Shown in pieces: positions 7,886-16,790 of a stretch of 42,090 bases of DNA. The notes below the pieces were generated by a model. The model did no database searches and was not told the DNA's origin. It worked only from the letters and a program-made list of their open reading frames with translations. The stretch's first letter is position 1. Each line of letters starts with the position of its first letter. A program made the position numbers and the translations under genes. The DNA comes from Halonatronomonas sp051745085 (GTDB lineage: Bacteria > Bacillota > Halanaerobiia > Halanaerobiales > Halarsenatibacteraceae): positions 1-42,090 of the forward strand of contig JBNJDR010000015.1 in assembly GCA_051745085.1 (NCBI GenBank), in the 5' to 3' direction.

Positions 7886-8131
7886 TTAAACTTTCTTTTC
7901 TAATTCTTCAATGCAAGATTCACATACATATTTATCTTTATAAAGGATCTTATTTTCTACACTACCACAAAAATAACAGGCTGGAGTATACTTTTTTAGA
8001 ATTATCTTATCCTCTTCTACATAAAATTCCATGGGGTCTTTAACATCTATGTCCATAGTTTTTCTTAATTCTTTCGGCAGGACTACTCTCCCTAGATCAT
8101 CAACTTTGCGAACTATACCTGTTGATTTCAT
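7886..8131 (-). CDS. AbrB-family transition-state regulator with zinc ribbon
   Basis: An 81-residue DNA-binding protein. Residues 1-50 form the swapped-hairpin AbrB/SpoVT domain (MKSTGIVRKVDDLGRVVLPK, very close to Bacillus AbrB). The C-terminus differs from Bacillus AbrB: Cys52, Cys55, Cys70 and Cys73 form a CxxC...CxxC pair that should bind zinc, as in clostridial AbrB-like proteins. The frame is open to 8173, but ATG 8129-8131 lies 7 bases after AGGAGG and matches the family start, so I used it. In relatives these proteins repress stationary-phase, envelope or sporulation genes. The promoter is at 8164-8192. Confidence 0.88.
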   Translation of the reverse strand: MKSTGIVRKVDDLGRVVLPKELRKTMDIDVKDPMEFYVEEDKIILKKYTPACYFCGSVENKILYKDKYVCESCIEELEKKV

Positions 8132-8163
8132 TTTGCACCTCCTCAGAATACTCTCCCACCTTA

Positions 8164-8192
8164 AATTTAACATATATTAACTATACTGTCAA
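8164..8192 (-). promoter_or_regulatory. Promoter of the abrB-like gene
   Basis: On the minus strand a consensus TTGACA (8187-8192) is followed after 17 bases by TAAATT (8164-8169). The -35 box overlaps the last bases of the deacetylase gene, so the regulator has its own promoter. Confidence 0.6.
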
Positions 8193-9124
8193 TAGTTTTT
8201 AGAAGGCTTGCTCAAAATATCTGAAACCGTTACTAGTTCATATCCCTTATCCTGAATATACTCAATCAGTTTAGGTAATATTTCTTCTGTCTTATCTCTA
8301 TTCCCTCCCGAGTCATGAAGTAAAATAATTGCACCTGGATGAAGCAAATTTTCTGTTCTACTCAACATATCATTAACATTATTTGCTTCTTTATTCCAGT
8401 CCATAGTATCTAAAGACCAATTGACTAAATAATAATTTTTATCCTTCAATAATTCTATTTGTTTATCGGTAACAGATCCATATGGCGGTCTTATTAATGC
8501 AGGCTTATAACCAACAATTTTTTCTAAAAGCTCATTAACCCTATTTATTTCACCTTCCACTTCTGCCGGAGACAATTCTAGAAAATTAGAATGAGAATAA
8601 GAATGGTTCCCTAACTCATGCCCTTCTCGAGAAATTCTCTTAACTAATTCCGGATAATATTCCACTTGATATCCCAGGACAAAAAAAGTTGCAGGCACAT
8701 CGTAAGCAGACAGTATATCTAGAATAACAGAGGTATGATGAGGAGACGGACCATCATCAAATGTAATTGCAACTTGAGGGCGGTTAGAACCACGCAAGAA
8801 AAATGAACCCGCATAATGTTGAGTTTGCCTATGCACTCTATTTACATATTCTTCGCCATTATCCTCACTTTGTTCTGCCCCGGAATCCACTTGTGGGGAA
8901 ATAGCTTCTTTGGTCTGCCTATTCTGAGACCCTTCCTCTGAGTTTTCACTTTTTTTCTGATCAGTATTTACTTGATGCTCATAATAACTCTCAGCTATAG
9001 CTTGCTCCGGTTCTATCACAACTTTTTGATATTGATATCTCTGGAGCATATAAGTTGTGGCAGCTGATACTAATATTGTAATTAAAAAAATTCCAAATAA
9101 AACGATCAAGTTCTTTCGGCTCAT
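8189..9124 (-). CDS. Membrane-anchored polysaccharide deacetylase (NodB domain)
   Basis: Extracytoplasmic metal-dependent deacetylase acting on N-acetylated sugars of peptidoglycan or another glycan. Residues 6-27 form an uncleaved N-terminal membrane helix, 30-105 a low-complexity Glu/Gln/Ser-rich stalk, and 115-305 the NodB domain. The five NodB motifs are present: TFDDGP (121-126, Asp123 base and Asp124 metal ligand), HSYSH (174-178, metal histidines), RPPYG (212-216), the SLDTMDW region (237-243) and LLHDS (268-272). ATG 9122-9124 follows AGGAGTG. It lies 25 bases downstream of the nitroreductase gene. PdaA, PgdA and chitooligosaccharide deacetylases are alternatives that sequence cannot separate. 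Confidence 0.9.
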   Translation of the reverse strand: MSRKNLIVLFGIFLITILVSAATTYMLQRYQYQKVVIEPEQAIAESYYEHQVNTDQKKSENSEEGSQNRQTKEAISPQVDSGAEQSEDNGEEYVNRVHRQTQHYAGSFFLRGSNRPQVAITFDDGPSPHHTSVILDILSAYDVPATFFVLGYQVEYYPELVKRISREGHELGNHSYSHSNFLELSPAEVEGEINRVNELLEKIVGYKPALIRPPYGSVTDKQIELLKDKNYYLVNWSLDTMDWNKEANNVNDMLSRTENLLHPGAIILLHDSGGNRDKTEEILPKLIEYIQDKGYELVTVSDILSKPSKNY

Positions 9125-9149
9125 ATTACACTCCTACTCTAATTAAGTT

Positions 9150-9791
9150 TTAATATTCTTCTACAATTTCATCATATTTCAAACGGTATTCCCTTGGTTT
9201 TAAATTCTTAGATTTATCTCGATAACCCACTGAAATAAGCATATTTATAGCGATATTATCTTCAAGATCAAACATTTTTCTGATTTTTTCAGGAGAAAAA
9301 CCGATCATGGGATGGGTATCTATCCCAAATGCTTTGGCAGAGAACATAATTGACATAGCTAAAAGAGAACTGTTTCTGATCGCAAATGCCAATTTCTTAT
9401 CTGAATTACTATAAGTAATCTTATCATTATGACCTATAATTTTATTGATTTTTTCATCATCGACCCTACCGGCTTCCTTTTTATATTCCCACATAGGATT
9501 ATGTCTCTTATAACCTATTTTATCTCCCAATATGATTAAAAGAACAGGAGCATCCAGAACTTTTTGCTGCTGACAGGCTTTATCGTATACTTCCTGTCGC
9601 TTTTTCTGACTTTTTATAACAAGTAATTTCCACGGCTGAAGATTATAACTTGAAGGTGCTAAAACAGCATTATTGATTACTGCTTTCAAAAGGTTATCAT
9701 CCAAGCTTTTTTCAGGATCAAAATTAAAAACAGAACGTCGTGAATCAACAACTTCAAAAAAATCTACCTTTGGACGTAATGACTTATTCAT
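9150..9791 (-). CDS. Nitroreductase-family FMN oxidoreductase
   Basis: FMN-dependent NAD(P)H oxidoreductase, 213 residues, homodimer in relatives. It shows the FMN-binding SRRSVFNF near the N-terminus, APSSYNLQPWKLLVI (about 46-60) and the C-terminal ML(I)SVGYRD segment. The frame extends to a TTG at 9803, but that codon touches the GGGAG ribosome site. ATG 9789-9791 lies 12 bases after it and is the better start. It lies between the metal-dependent hydrolase and deacetylase genes, and all three may be one transcript. The natural substrate (nitro compound, quinone or other) is not predictable. Confidence 0.85.
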   Translation of the reverse strand: MNKSLRPKVDFFEVVDSRRSVFNFDPEKSLDDNLLKAVINNAVLAPSSYNLQPWKLLVIKSQKKRQEVYDKACQQQKVLDAPVLLIILGDKIGYKRHNPMWEYKKEAGRVDDEKINKIIGHNDKITYSNSDKKLAFAIRNSSLLAMSIMFSAKAFGIDTHPMIGFSPEKIRKMFDLEDNIAINMLISVGYRDKSKNLKPREYRLKYDEIVEEY

Positions 9792-9815
9792 TATTGTAAA
9801 CAACTCCCTATATAT

Positions 9816-10514
9816 TTAAATAGTACAACTATCTCCCGGATTTAGAGGCTTGATCTCTGCTTCTGCATATTGATGACCAGCTAAACGAACAAATTCATCC
9901 GCTGATTCAACTAAAACCGGAAAGGTACCATAATGCATCGGTATAACTACCTCAGGTTTTAAGAGTCGAACCGCTATGGAAGCTTGCCTGGGATCCATAG
10001 TAAAGACGCTTCCAATAGGTAATAACGCTAAATTTAGGTTATATAACTCCCCAATGAGTTCCATACTTGAAAAAACCCCAGTATCACCAGCATGATATAT
10101 GGTCTTCCCATCCGGTAAAGTCAATACAAATCCACATGGACTACCTACCTCAGAAGAGTGAAAAGCTTGAACCATGGTAATTTTCAGACCATCAACCTCA
10201 ATTGTTCCACCAATATTCATGCCCATACCTTGATTAATAAAATTAATATCCTTTAAACCTTCATGTTCATTTTTTATTTTCTGCAGAACTTCAGGCTGCC
10301 CTGCAATCATACCCTCAGGAGCCAAAAGAGATTCTATGGATTCTAAATGATCAAAATGATCATGCGTAGTTAAAATTAAGTCGGCTTTTTCCGGAACTAC
10401 CCCTTCAGGAATTAATGGATTATCTTCTAAAAAAGGATCAATTAAAATGGTCCTATCATCTCCTGTAATAATTTCAAAAAATGAATGTCCAAACCATCTT
10501 ATTCTATTAGACAT
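9816..10514 (-). CDS. UPF0173-type metal-dependent hydrolase (metallo-beta-lactamase fold)
   Basis: A 232-residue metallo-beta-lactamase-fold hydrolase of the YtkL/UPF0173 family. The signature TTHDHFDH (49-56) gives His51, His53, Asp55 and His56. Further metal ligands are likely His119, Asp144 (HAGDTG) and His194 (PMHYG). The start ATG 10512-10514 follows a G-rich ribosome site (AGGGGG) by about 9 bases. The physiological substrate of the family is not established. The gene opens a possible three-gene run with the nitroreductase and the deacetylase. Confidence 0.88.
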   Translation of the reverse strand: MSNRIRWFGHSFFEIITGDDRTILIDPFLEDNPLIPEGVVPEKADLILTTHDHFDHLESIESLLAPEGMIAGQPEVLQKIKNEHEGLKDINFINQGMGMNIGGTIEVDGLKITMVQAFHSSEVGSPCGFVLTLPDGKTIYHAGDTGVFSSMELIGELYNLNLALLPIGSVFTMDPRQASIAVRLLKPEVVIPMHYGTFPVLVESADEFVRLAGHQYAEAEIKPLNPGDSCTI

Positions 10515-10588
10515 AGATATCGCCCCCTTTTGTTGTAATAAAGTATTCTTGATAAAGATTACTTCTCCTTCTTAAAAACTCTAATAAG

Positions 10589-13500
10589 TTAAATCCCAGT
10601 TAATAATTCAGCTATTAGCCCAAAAATAGACCCTGACCAACCGTAAAACTTCAATTTGTTTAAATAAGAACCAGCAAATGAAGTAAATAAATCTTCAATC
10701 GCTTCAGGCTCCATTAATTCAACCTGTTTAACTGCAATATCTTTAATAGCAACAGTACGAAGCAAAGGATGCATATGATTATTCAATCCAGATAACCCTG
10801 CCTGCAGGAAGATATCCAACAGATGATCAACTGTTTTAGGATGAATATAGGCATCTAATTTAGCTGAGTTTTTAAATATATAATCCTGCATTATCGGTTT
10901 AATATACTCTCTTATTTCTGATTCGCGAGCCAAATAATTTATTAAGTAACTAATATCTTTATTAAGTTGATCTTTATTAATTATTTTATGAGGATTCTGT
11001 AATTCTGGAAGATAAGCTAATTGACAAATTAAATCCTTAAATATTTGATATAATGTATCCTGTTCGGTTTGGAAAAAATTATTTATTTTATTTTTCAAAT
11101 CACTTTGGAAAGATATCTTATTCCCAAGGATAAGCTTAATAACATCAGAAGGACTATGAGCTATTATAGTAGAATCAAAAGTAACATTAAATAAGTTAAT
11201 TAAATTAACTTTTATAATTCCTTGATTTTCTTTAACATTACCTATTAATTTAGGGTATAGCTTTCGCTTAGAAGAAAACAATTCTAATTTTCTTAAAGAA
11301 ATTGCCTCACTATTTGGCAATTTTATATTCCAGCTACTCTCAACCAAACCGCTTATGAAATTCGAAAAACTGTCCGCCAGTTCTGGATGAACAAAAAGAC
11401 TATCCAATAAAGGCTGCCAATCTTCGGGTTCTGTTAAGGCCCAATAATTTTTTGTAATTTTCTGGGCTCCTCTAAGTAATACCGGTCTTAATTCTGATTC
11501 TAACTCCTGCTGATGCTGAAAAATAAATACAGGCAGCTTCTCATCTATTAAAAGGTCGACTAACTCTGAAACTGTCTCCCGGCTGCCTGATAGCTTATAA
11601 GCACTCCGAAAAAATGTCTGGCTAAACCAACCATCACTATCAGTACCTCCGATAATTTCATTTTCAACAAGTTCTGTAGCCATTTTTTTAATTGGCTCCC
11701 TATAAGACTTTAATAATTTTATTATATTCTCTAATAAAAAATCCTGAAAGTAAGAATATTCTAGAGCAAAAATATTTTCTATTTTGCTCAGCCACTCATT
11801 ACTGGTACTTTCTGCCTGGTTTTGTACTTCCTGAATTTTTAATAAAAGTTTGGTTAAACCCCCGCTCCTTACCAGATTTAACATATAATCGATTAAAAAA
11901 TCAGAGAATTTTCTCCTGGCCCGGAAAGACAAAACATCTTTTATTCTTTCTTCAGCTAAATATTTCCTATATAAATTCTCAATTAGGTCACCTGTACGTA
12001 CTGAATCAAGACCTTTTTTCTGGTTATTCTCAATAAATAATTTAAATTTTTCTAGTGAATATTTACTAAGGGATTGAGCAATGTTATCTTTGAAAATATT
12101 ATAGGTATCCACCGGCAGTAAAGAGTGTAAACTTTTCTTTTCCTCAAAAAGCTTCAAACAACCTTCACTTATTACTCCAGATACCTCTGCAAAATCTTTT
12201 GTGAGATTCTGGGCAAAAATATCTCCTGCTTCTACAATCTGTTCTGGCTTAAGCTTAAGCTCATCAACTTTAGTCATAGTCTTTGTCACTAACAATTCAC
12301 TATTAGATGAAAGTAACTTTAAGCCTGCCTCAGTAATATATCTTCCTAAAGTATCACTTATAGTTCTTATTATTGCTCTGAGACGTCTATAATCATTACT
12401 CATTAAATCTGTATGGAGCATCTGTTTAAATTGGTTGCTCTGTTCTTTTAAAAGCCTACTAATTCTATATGGGTCTAATAACTCATCTTGAACAAAGTTA
12501 CCTAAAGCATTAGCAAATCTCTTTTGGTTTCTAGCAAAAAGACCTGGAGTAAAGGGTAGGGTTTTGCCGCCAATTTTTATTGGCCGATAGGGTTTAAAAA
12601 TCATCCAAATAGCTATAACGTTAGTTAAGTAACCGACAAGCCCAAATACTAACATAGCCGGCAAAATAGGGGGAAGACCACTACTTGAAATAATTCCTCC
12701 TCCCCCAACTTCTAATAACAGGCCAGCAATAGCTCCAAGCATCCCGCCAAAATATGACAGAGGTTTTAATTCATGGCCCATAAAACTCTCTACCACTCGA
12801 CGCATATCTTCGGCAGACAACTCAAGCAGATTATCCGATACTACTTCACTAACTTTCCCTTCTAATAATTGATTCAAGTTTTCATTCGTTATTGATAATA
12901 AAGAATCCGTAATTTTAACTGCTAAATTAGAATAATCAAGGTTATTAACAAGTCTGGTAATTATAAAATCTCCATTCACATCCTTGTATTTATTGAATTC
13001 ATCAACGAGCTTGGGCTTTAGATATAGTGAAATACGCTCAGAAGTTATAGTATAAATAGATTGCGGTAATATTTTATGCAATGAAGTTGGAGCAATCCAA
13101 TTATATAAAACAGAAATTAAATCCTGGGGGATGGACGAAATATTAATATCTTTCTTCTCAATTTCTTGTATAAAAATAGTTATTTTTTTAAACTTGTCTT
13201 CACCTACCAGCCAGGCTGAACTTAAATCTGCAGCTGCAGAACTTAAAATGAAATTTGTTAATAGATTAGCCATGAAGTTTTTGCTTTCAACCAGCAAAAG
13301 TTTTAATGGGGCCGGCCCAAAAATATCACTAAGAGAGAAAGAACTAAAAATATTTTTGGATTCACTTGTTTTTAACCAGCTTTCGTAAATATGTAAGATT
13401 AAATTATAAATATCCTGGGGGTCACCTGCTCCAGTTCTTTTAAGACGGCTTACATACCAACCTAATTCCCTTTTTTCCAATAAATCTTTAATATTTTCTG

Positions 13501-14647
13501 CCAGGTCATAAGCAAGCTCATTAAGTTTTTCCCCCTCGGCTATAGCAGAAAATAGTCTTCCAATCAGTCCATATCTACTTGCTACATCTCCCGCAAGAAC
13601 TTTATACAAAAGTTGTTTCAAATTATTTCTCAAGCCACTTCCCTGGGCTAATACCTCGCCGATAGCTTCATCAACTAATACCTCAAGTTCATCTCGATGA
13701 TCCTGAAGCCAATTAAGAAAATTATAAATTAATTCTGGCAACTGCTCAGCCAACAGATCAACAATCTCATCATTCCAGCGCTCTCCAAACAGTTCTGGAA
13801 ATGTCAGTTCAATTCTTTCTAAAGAATCAAATACTGCTTTTAAAAATTCCGGGCCTAATTCTTGCCCTGCAGAACCTGCCATAAAATCATAAAGCTTTCG
13901 AGCTAAATCAATATTATTATCCTCACTATTTAGAAGTTTATTTAATGGTTCATCATATACATTCTGGATCATTTCCTGAATATAATCATTAAAACCTATA
14001 TAAGATATAAGCTGAGAAAAATTCTTCGTTATATCTTGTTTATTTTCATCTAATTCAGTCTGTATGTCTCGAATGAATTTATAATAAATATCTTTTTCCT
14101 CGCGTTCAGAAATCATCTCAGTTTGAAATTCTTCAAGCAATTTTAATAAGTCTTTATTCATTTCCTGGGAACCGATTATATCGATAATTTTAGGAAACAG
14201 GGTTTCAAATATATGAGTTAACTGAGATTTGCTTATAAAATCTGAAAGCTTTATTTTTTCGGCAAAGTTTTCTAATAAATCAGCAAGCAGAACGGGATTA
14301 CTTACCAAATCACTTAATCCCTCTATACTATCTTCAATCTTATGTATATCTTTTAATTTTAATTTTTTTAGATACGCTGGAAGTTCATCTTTCAAAATTT
14401 CTTCAATTAAATGAGCCATCTCATCTTTAAATTCTGGATTATTTAATTCTCCAGCAAGAGTATCATGATTTATTATTTCTCTTTCTACTAGATCACTAAG
14501 GTTAAGGATAAATTCTTCCCTGGTTTTTTCTAAAACACCCCCAAAAGGCCCTACTTTCCTAAATAACATTTTTACAGCTATATCATTAGTAATATACCCA
14601 GTTGCTGCTCCGGCAAGGATATTAAAAATTAAATTTAAAAGAGTCAT
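10589..14647 (-). CDS. Giant tandem DUF445 membrane protein
   Basis: A 1352-residue protein made of two DUF445 (YheB-like) units end to end; ordinary members have about 380-450 residues. Unit 1 starts with a membrane segment holding GYITNDIAVKMLFRK (17-31) and ends with ELKPLSYFGGMLGAIAGLLLE (626-646). Unit 2 restarts with GYLTNVIAIWMIFKPYRP (672-689) and PFTPGLFARNQKR (698-710), typical of the family, and ends with KLKFYGWSGSIFGLIAELL at the C-terminus. The long stretches between are acidic, leucine-rich helices without recognisable enzyme motifs. Four membrane anchors are thus spread along the chain. ATG 14645-14647 follows AGGAGG. The family's function is unknown; a structural envelope or membrane-tether role is speculation. 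It appears to be transcribed alone. Confidence 0.85.
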   Translation of the reverse strand: MTLLNLIFNILAGAATGYITNDIAVKMLFRKVGPFGGVLEKTREEFILNLSDLVEREIINHDTLAGELNNPEFKDEMAHLIEEILKDELPAYLKKLKLKDIHKIEDSIEGLSDLVSNPVLLADLLENFAEKIKLSDFISKSQLTHIFETLFPKIIDIIGSQEMNKDLLKLLEEFQTEMISEREEKDIYYKFIRDIQTELDENKQDITKNFSQLISYIGFNDYIQEMIQNVYDEPLNKLLNSEDNNIDLARKLYDFMAGSAGQELGPEFLKAVFDSLERIELTFPELFGERWNDEIVDLLAEQLPELIYNFLNWLQDHRDELEVLVDEAIGEVLAQGSGLRNNLKQLLYKVLAGDVASRYGLIGRLFSAIAEGEKLNELAYDLAENIKDLLEKRELGWYVSRLKRTGAGDPQDIYNLILHIYESWLKTSESKNIFSSFSLSDIFGPAPLKLLLVESKNFMANLLTNFILSSAAADLSSAWLVGEDKFKKITIFIQEIEKKDINISSIPQDLISVLYNWIAPTSLHKILPQSIYTITSERISLYLKPKLVDEFNKYKDVNGDFIITRLVNNLDYSNLAVKITDSLLSITNENLNQLLEGKVSEVVSDNLLELSAEDMRRVVESFMGHELKPLSYFGGMLGAIAGLLLEVGGGGIISSSGLPPILPAMLVFGLVGYLTNVIAIWMIFKPYRPIKIGGKTLPFTPGLFARNQKRFANALGNFVQDELLDPYRISRLLKEQSNQFKQMLHTDLMSNDYRRLRAIIRTISDTLGRYITEAGLKLLSSNSELLVTKTMTKVDELKLKPEQIVEAGDIFAQNLTKDFAEVSGVISEGCLKLFEEKKSLHSLLPVDTYNIFKDNIAQSLSKYSLEKFKLFIENNQKKGLDSVRTGDLIENLYRKYLAEERIKDVLSFRARRKFSDFLIDYMLNLVRSGGLTKLLLKIQEVQNQAESTSNEWLSKIENIFALEYSYFQDFLLENIIKLLKSYREPIKKMATELVENEIIGGTDSDGWFSQTFFRSAYKLSGSRETVSELVDLLIDEKLPVFIFQHQQELESELRPVLLRGAQKITKNYWALTEPEDWQPLLDSLFVHPELADSFSNFISGLVESSWNIKLPNSEAISLRKLELFSSKRKLYPKLIGNVKENQGIIKVNLINLFNVTFDSTIIAHSPSDVIKLILGNKISFQSDLKNKINNFFQTEQDTLYQIFKDLICQLAYLPELQNPHKIINKDQLNKDISYLINYLARESEIREYIKPIMQDYIFKNSAKLDAYIHPKTVDHLLDIFLQAGLSGLNNHMHPLLRTVAIKDIAVKQVELMEPEAIEDLFTSFAGSYLNKLKFYGWSGSIFGLIAELLTGI

Positions 14648-14727
14648 ACTAAACCTCCTATAAACAGACTGAAAAAAGGACAGATTCCCTGCCCTTGCGA
14701 TGTTTGTTTCAACTAATATATGAAACC

Positions 14728-14756
14728 ATTATATAATTATAAGAAAAGAAAATCAA
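14728..14756 (-). promoter_or_regulatory. Promoter of the tandem DUF445 gene
   Basis: On the minus strand TTGATT (14751-14756) and TATAAT (14728-14733) are 17 bases apart, about 80 bases before the ATG. The rest of the 263-base gap to lysC is A/T-rich and holds no convincing gene. Confidence 0.55.
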
Positions 14757-14910
14757 GATTCTGAAAAAGTGCCCATTATCTATCTATAATCTTGCTAGTG
14801 TTTTCTCCAACTGACATCAAAATCCCCCTATAATAAACTATGATATAAATACTTGTGCAATATTACACTTGAATTATACTATATCATCAACGATTATAGC
14901 ACGGGATTTT

Positions 14911-16131
14911 TTACTCTTTTTGCACCGTAAGACCAAAATCTTGACCAATAATCCTGGTGGCCTTTTTTTCATAGCCGGCAGGAACTAACCAGGATATCTT
15001 AATTTCAGAAGTTGTAACCATCAAAATAGGAATATCTTCACCAGCTAGGAGGTTAAAAACGCGAGCAGCTACTCCAGGTTGGGTTCTCATACCAGGTCCT
15101 ACTACTGATATTTTGACCACCTCAGAACGTATCCACCAATCGGATAATTCCCATTTATTTTTATTATTATCAACAACATTCCGAGCAGATTCAATTTCAT
15201 CTCCGGGAATGGTAAAGCTGAGGTTCATCTGTCCGGATTTATCTAATAACTGAGAAATCATATCAACATTGATCTCTGCTGAAGCTAAAGAAGAAAATAT
15301 TGCTGCGAGAACTTTACTCTCAGCAGGTAATCCTCGTAAAGTGATCTGAATATCTTCCTGGTTTACAGCTAAACCAGTTACCAAACTTGCCTCTAAATAA
15401 TCAAGTTCCCCATTTATAAATGTACCCGATTGTTCTGAACAACTTTCAGCGATATATAGAGGGACCTGATATTTTTGGGCCAGTTCTACAGCTCTAGGAT
15501 GAATAACTTGAGCACCCAGACTGGCCATTTCCATCAATTCTTCGTACGATATATGTTGAAGCTGCCTGGCTTCCGGTAAAAGCCTGGGATCGCAGGTATA
15601 TATACCTGGAACATCCGTATAAATCTCACATCTCGCATTTAATTTAGCAGCTAAGGCAACTGCCGAAGTATCACTACCTCCTCTACCCAGTGTAGTATAA
15701 TCTTCATCAGCTGTAACTCCTTGAAATCCTGCAACAACAACTATTTTGCCAGCAGATAACTCCCGACGCAGTCTGCTCAAATCAACATCTTTTATTCTTG
15801 CTTTTCTATGACTACTCGTAGTTTCAATATTAAGCTGAGCGCCAGTAAATGAAACTGCTTCCTGTCCCAATTGTTGTAAAGCCATGGTTAATAAAGCAAT
15901 CGATACCTGTTCACCGGTGCTCAGAAGCATATCGATCTCTCTGGGATCAGGATTACTGGTTATCTCTCCAGCCAATTGCATAAGTTCATCCGTAGTTTTT
16001 CCCATAGCAGAAACGATCACTACAATAGCTTTATCTTCTTTCCTATCAGAAATAATTCGCCGCGCCACTGCCTGTATTTTGCTCACATCTGCTAAAGAAC
16101 TTCCTCCATATTTTTGCACCACAATTTCCAT
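14911..16131 (-). CDS. lysC: Aspartate kinase
   Basis: Monofunctional aspartokinase (406 residues), first step of lysine, threonine, methionine and diaminopimelate synthesis. The kinase domain covers about 1-240, with KYGGSS (7-12), TTLGRGGSDTSA (146-157) and YTDVPGIYTCDPR (171-183). Two ACT domains (about 265-335 and 345-404) should bind feedback effectors such as lysine or threonine. ATG 16129-16131 follows AGGAGG. It lies 73 bases downstream of pyrE with no terminator visible between, so read-through from the pyrimidine operon is possible. The 73-base gap is too short for a lysine riboswitch. An internal start making a separate regulatory subunit, as in Bacillus LysC, cannot be excluded. 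Confidence 0.95.
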   Translation of the reverse strand: MEIVVQKYGGSSLADVSKIQAVARRIISDRKEDKAIVVIVSAMGKTTDELMQLAGEITSNPDPREIDMLLSTGEQVSIALLTMALQQLGQEAVSFTGAQLNIETTSSHRKARIKDVDLSRLRRELSAGKIVVVAGFQGVTADEDYTTLGRGGSDTSAVALAAKLNARCEIYTDVPGIYTCDPRLLPEARQLQHISYEELMEMASLGAQVIHPRAVELAQKYQVPLYIAESCSEQSGTFINGELDYLEASLVTGLAVNQEDIQITLRGLPAESKVLAAIFSSLASAEINVDMISQLLDKSGQMNLSFTIPGDEIESARNVVDNNKNKWELSDWWIRSEVVKISVVGPGMRTQPGVAARVFNLLAGEDIPILMVTTSEIKISWLVPAGYEKKATRIIGQDFGLTVQKE

Positions 16132-16204
16132 TACTTAATCCTCCTGTTTAAAACCATCTCTATATCATACTAATCTATCATATAATGAGAAACATTTAAA
16201 GTTT

Positions 16205-16780
16205 TTACTCTCTACTTCCTGGTTTAACCGGAGGTATGCCCTCATCCTGACAAATTGGACATTCAGATGGAAAATACGAAGGTATTTCTAATTCCAGCAA
16301 AGGATAAAATGGATATGCAAACTCAATTGTTCCCCCACTTCTATCGACTATTGAGCTTATTCCAATAATATTTCCATCCTTTTCTTCCACTAAATCCACC
16401 AGTTCTTGAACTGAACTTCCTGTAGTAACAACATCTTCTACTATCAAAACCTTCTCCCCAGGGTTTATGACAAAATTTCTCCTGATCTTCTGCTTGCCTT
16501 CCTTCCTTTCACTAAATATAGCTCTCGTATTTAATTCCGCGCCTACAGCATAAGCTAAAACTATTCCACCTAAGGCTGGTCCGATTACAACCTCAGGCCT
16601 CTGCTCTACCCATTTTTCTGCAATAGCTTGAGCTAAAGTTTTAGTATATTCAGGATATTGTAAGACTTGAGCACATTGTACGTACCTACCAGCATGACGG
16701 CCTGAAGTAAGTAAAAAATGACCTTCCAGCAGTGCCTCGCTATCCTGTAAAATTTTTTCTATTTTTATCTTATCTATCAT
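16205..16780 (-). CDS. pyrE: Orotate phosphoribosyltransferase
   Basis: Joins orotate and PRPP to form orotidine 5'-phosphate. The protein has 191 residues with the PRPP-binding loop VLIVEDVVTTGSS (111-123) and the flexible-loop ERKEGKQKIRR (91-101). The C-terminal CPIC...GIPPVKPGSRE tail is typical of the clostridial/Thermus-type PyrE. The frame is open upstream into pyrD, but ATG 16778-16780 is 5 bases after AGGAGGT and gives the family N-terminus. It is the last pyrimidine gene of the operon; its ribosome site lies at the very end of pyrD. Confidence 0.95.
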   Translation of the reverse strand: MIDKIKIEKILQDSEALLEGHFLLTSGRHAGRYVQCAQVLQYPEYTKTLAQAIAEKWVEQRPEVVIGPALGGIVLAYAVGAELNTRAIFSERKEGKQKIRRNFVINPGEKVLIVEDVVTTGSSVQELVDLVEEKDGNIIGISSIVDRSGGTIEFAYPFYPLLELEIPSYFPSECPICQDEGIPPVKPGSRE

Positions 16781-16790
16781 TATTACCTCC

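Noticed and set aside
14776..14817. 13-codon frame (minus strand) after GGGGG upstream of the DUF445 gene, possibly a leader peptide
   Set aside because: It lies upstream of the likely promoter at 14728-14756, its sequence has no regulatory codon run, and no attenuator hairpin follows.
16132..16204. Lysine riboswitch before lysC
   Set aside because: The gap is about 73 bases; the lysine riboswitch needs more than twice this, and no conserved core is seen.
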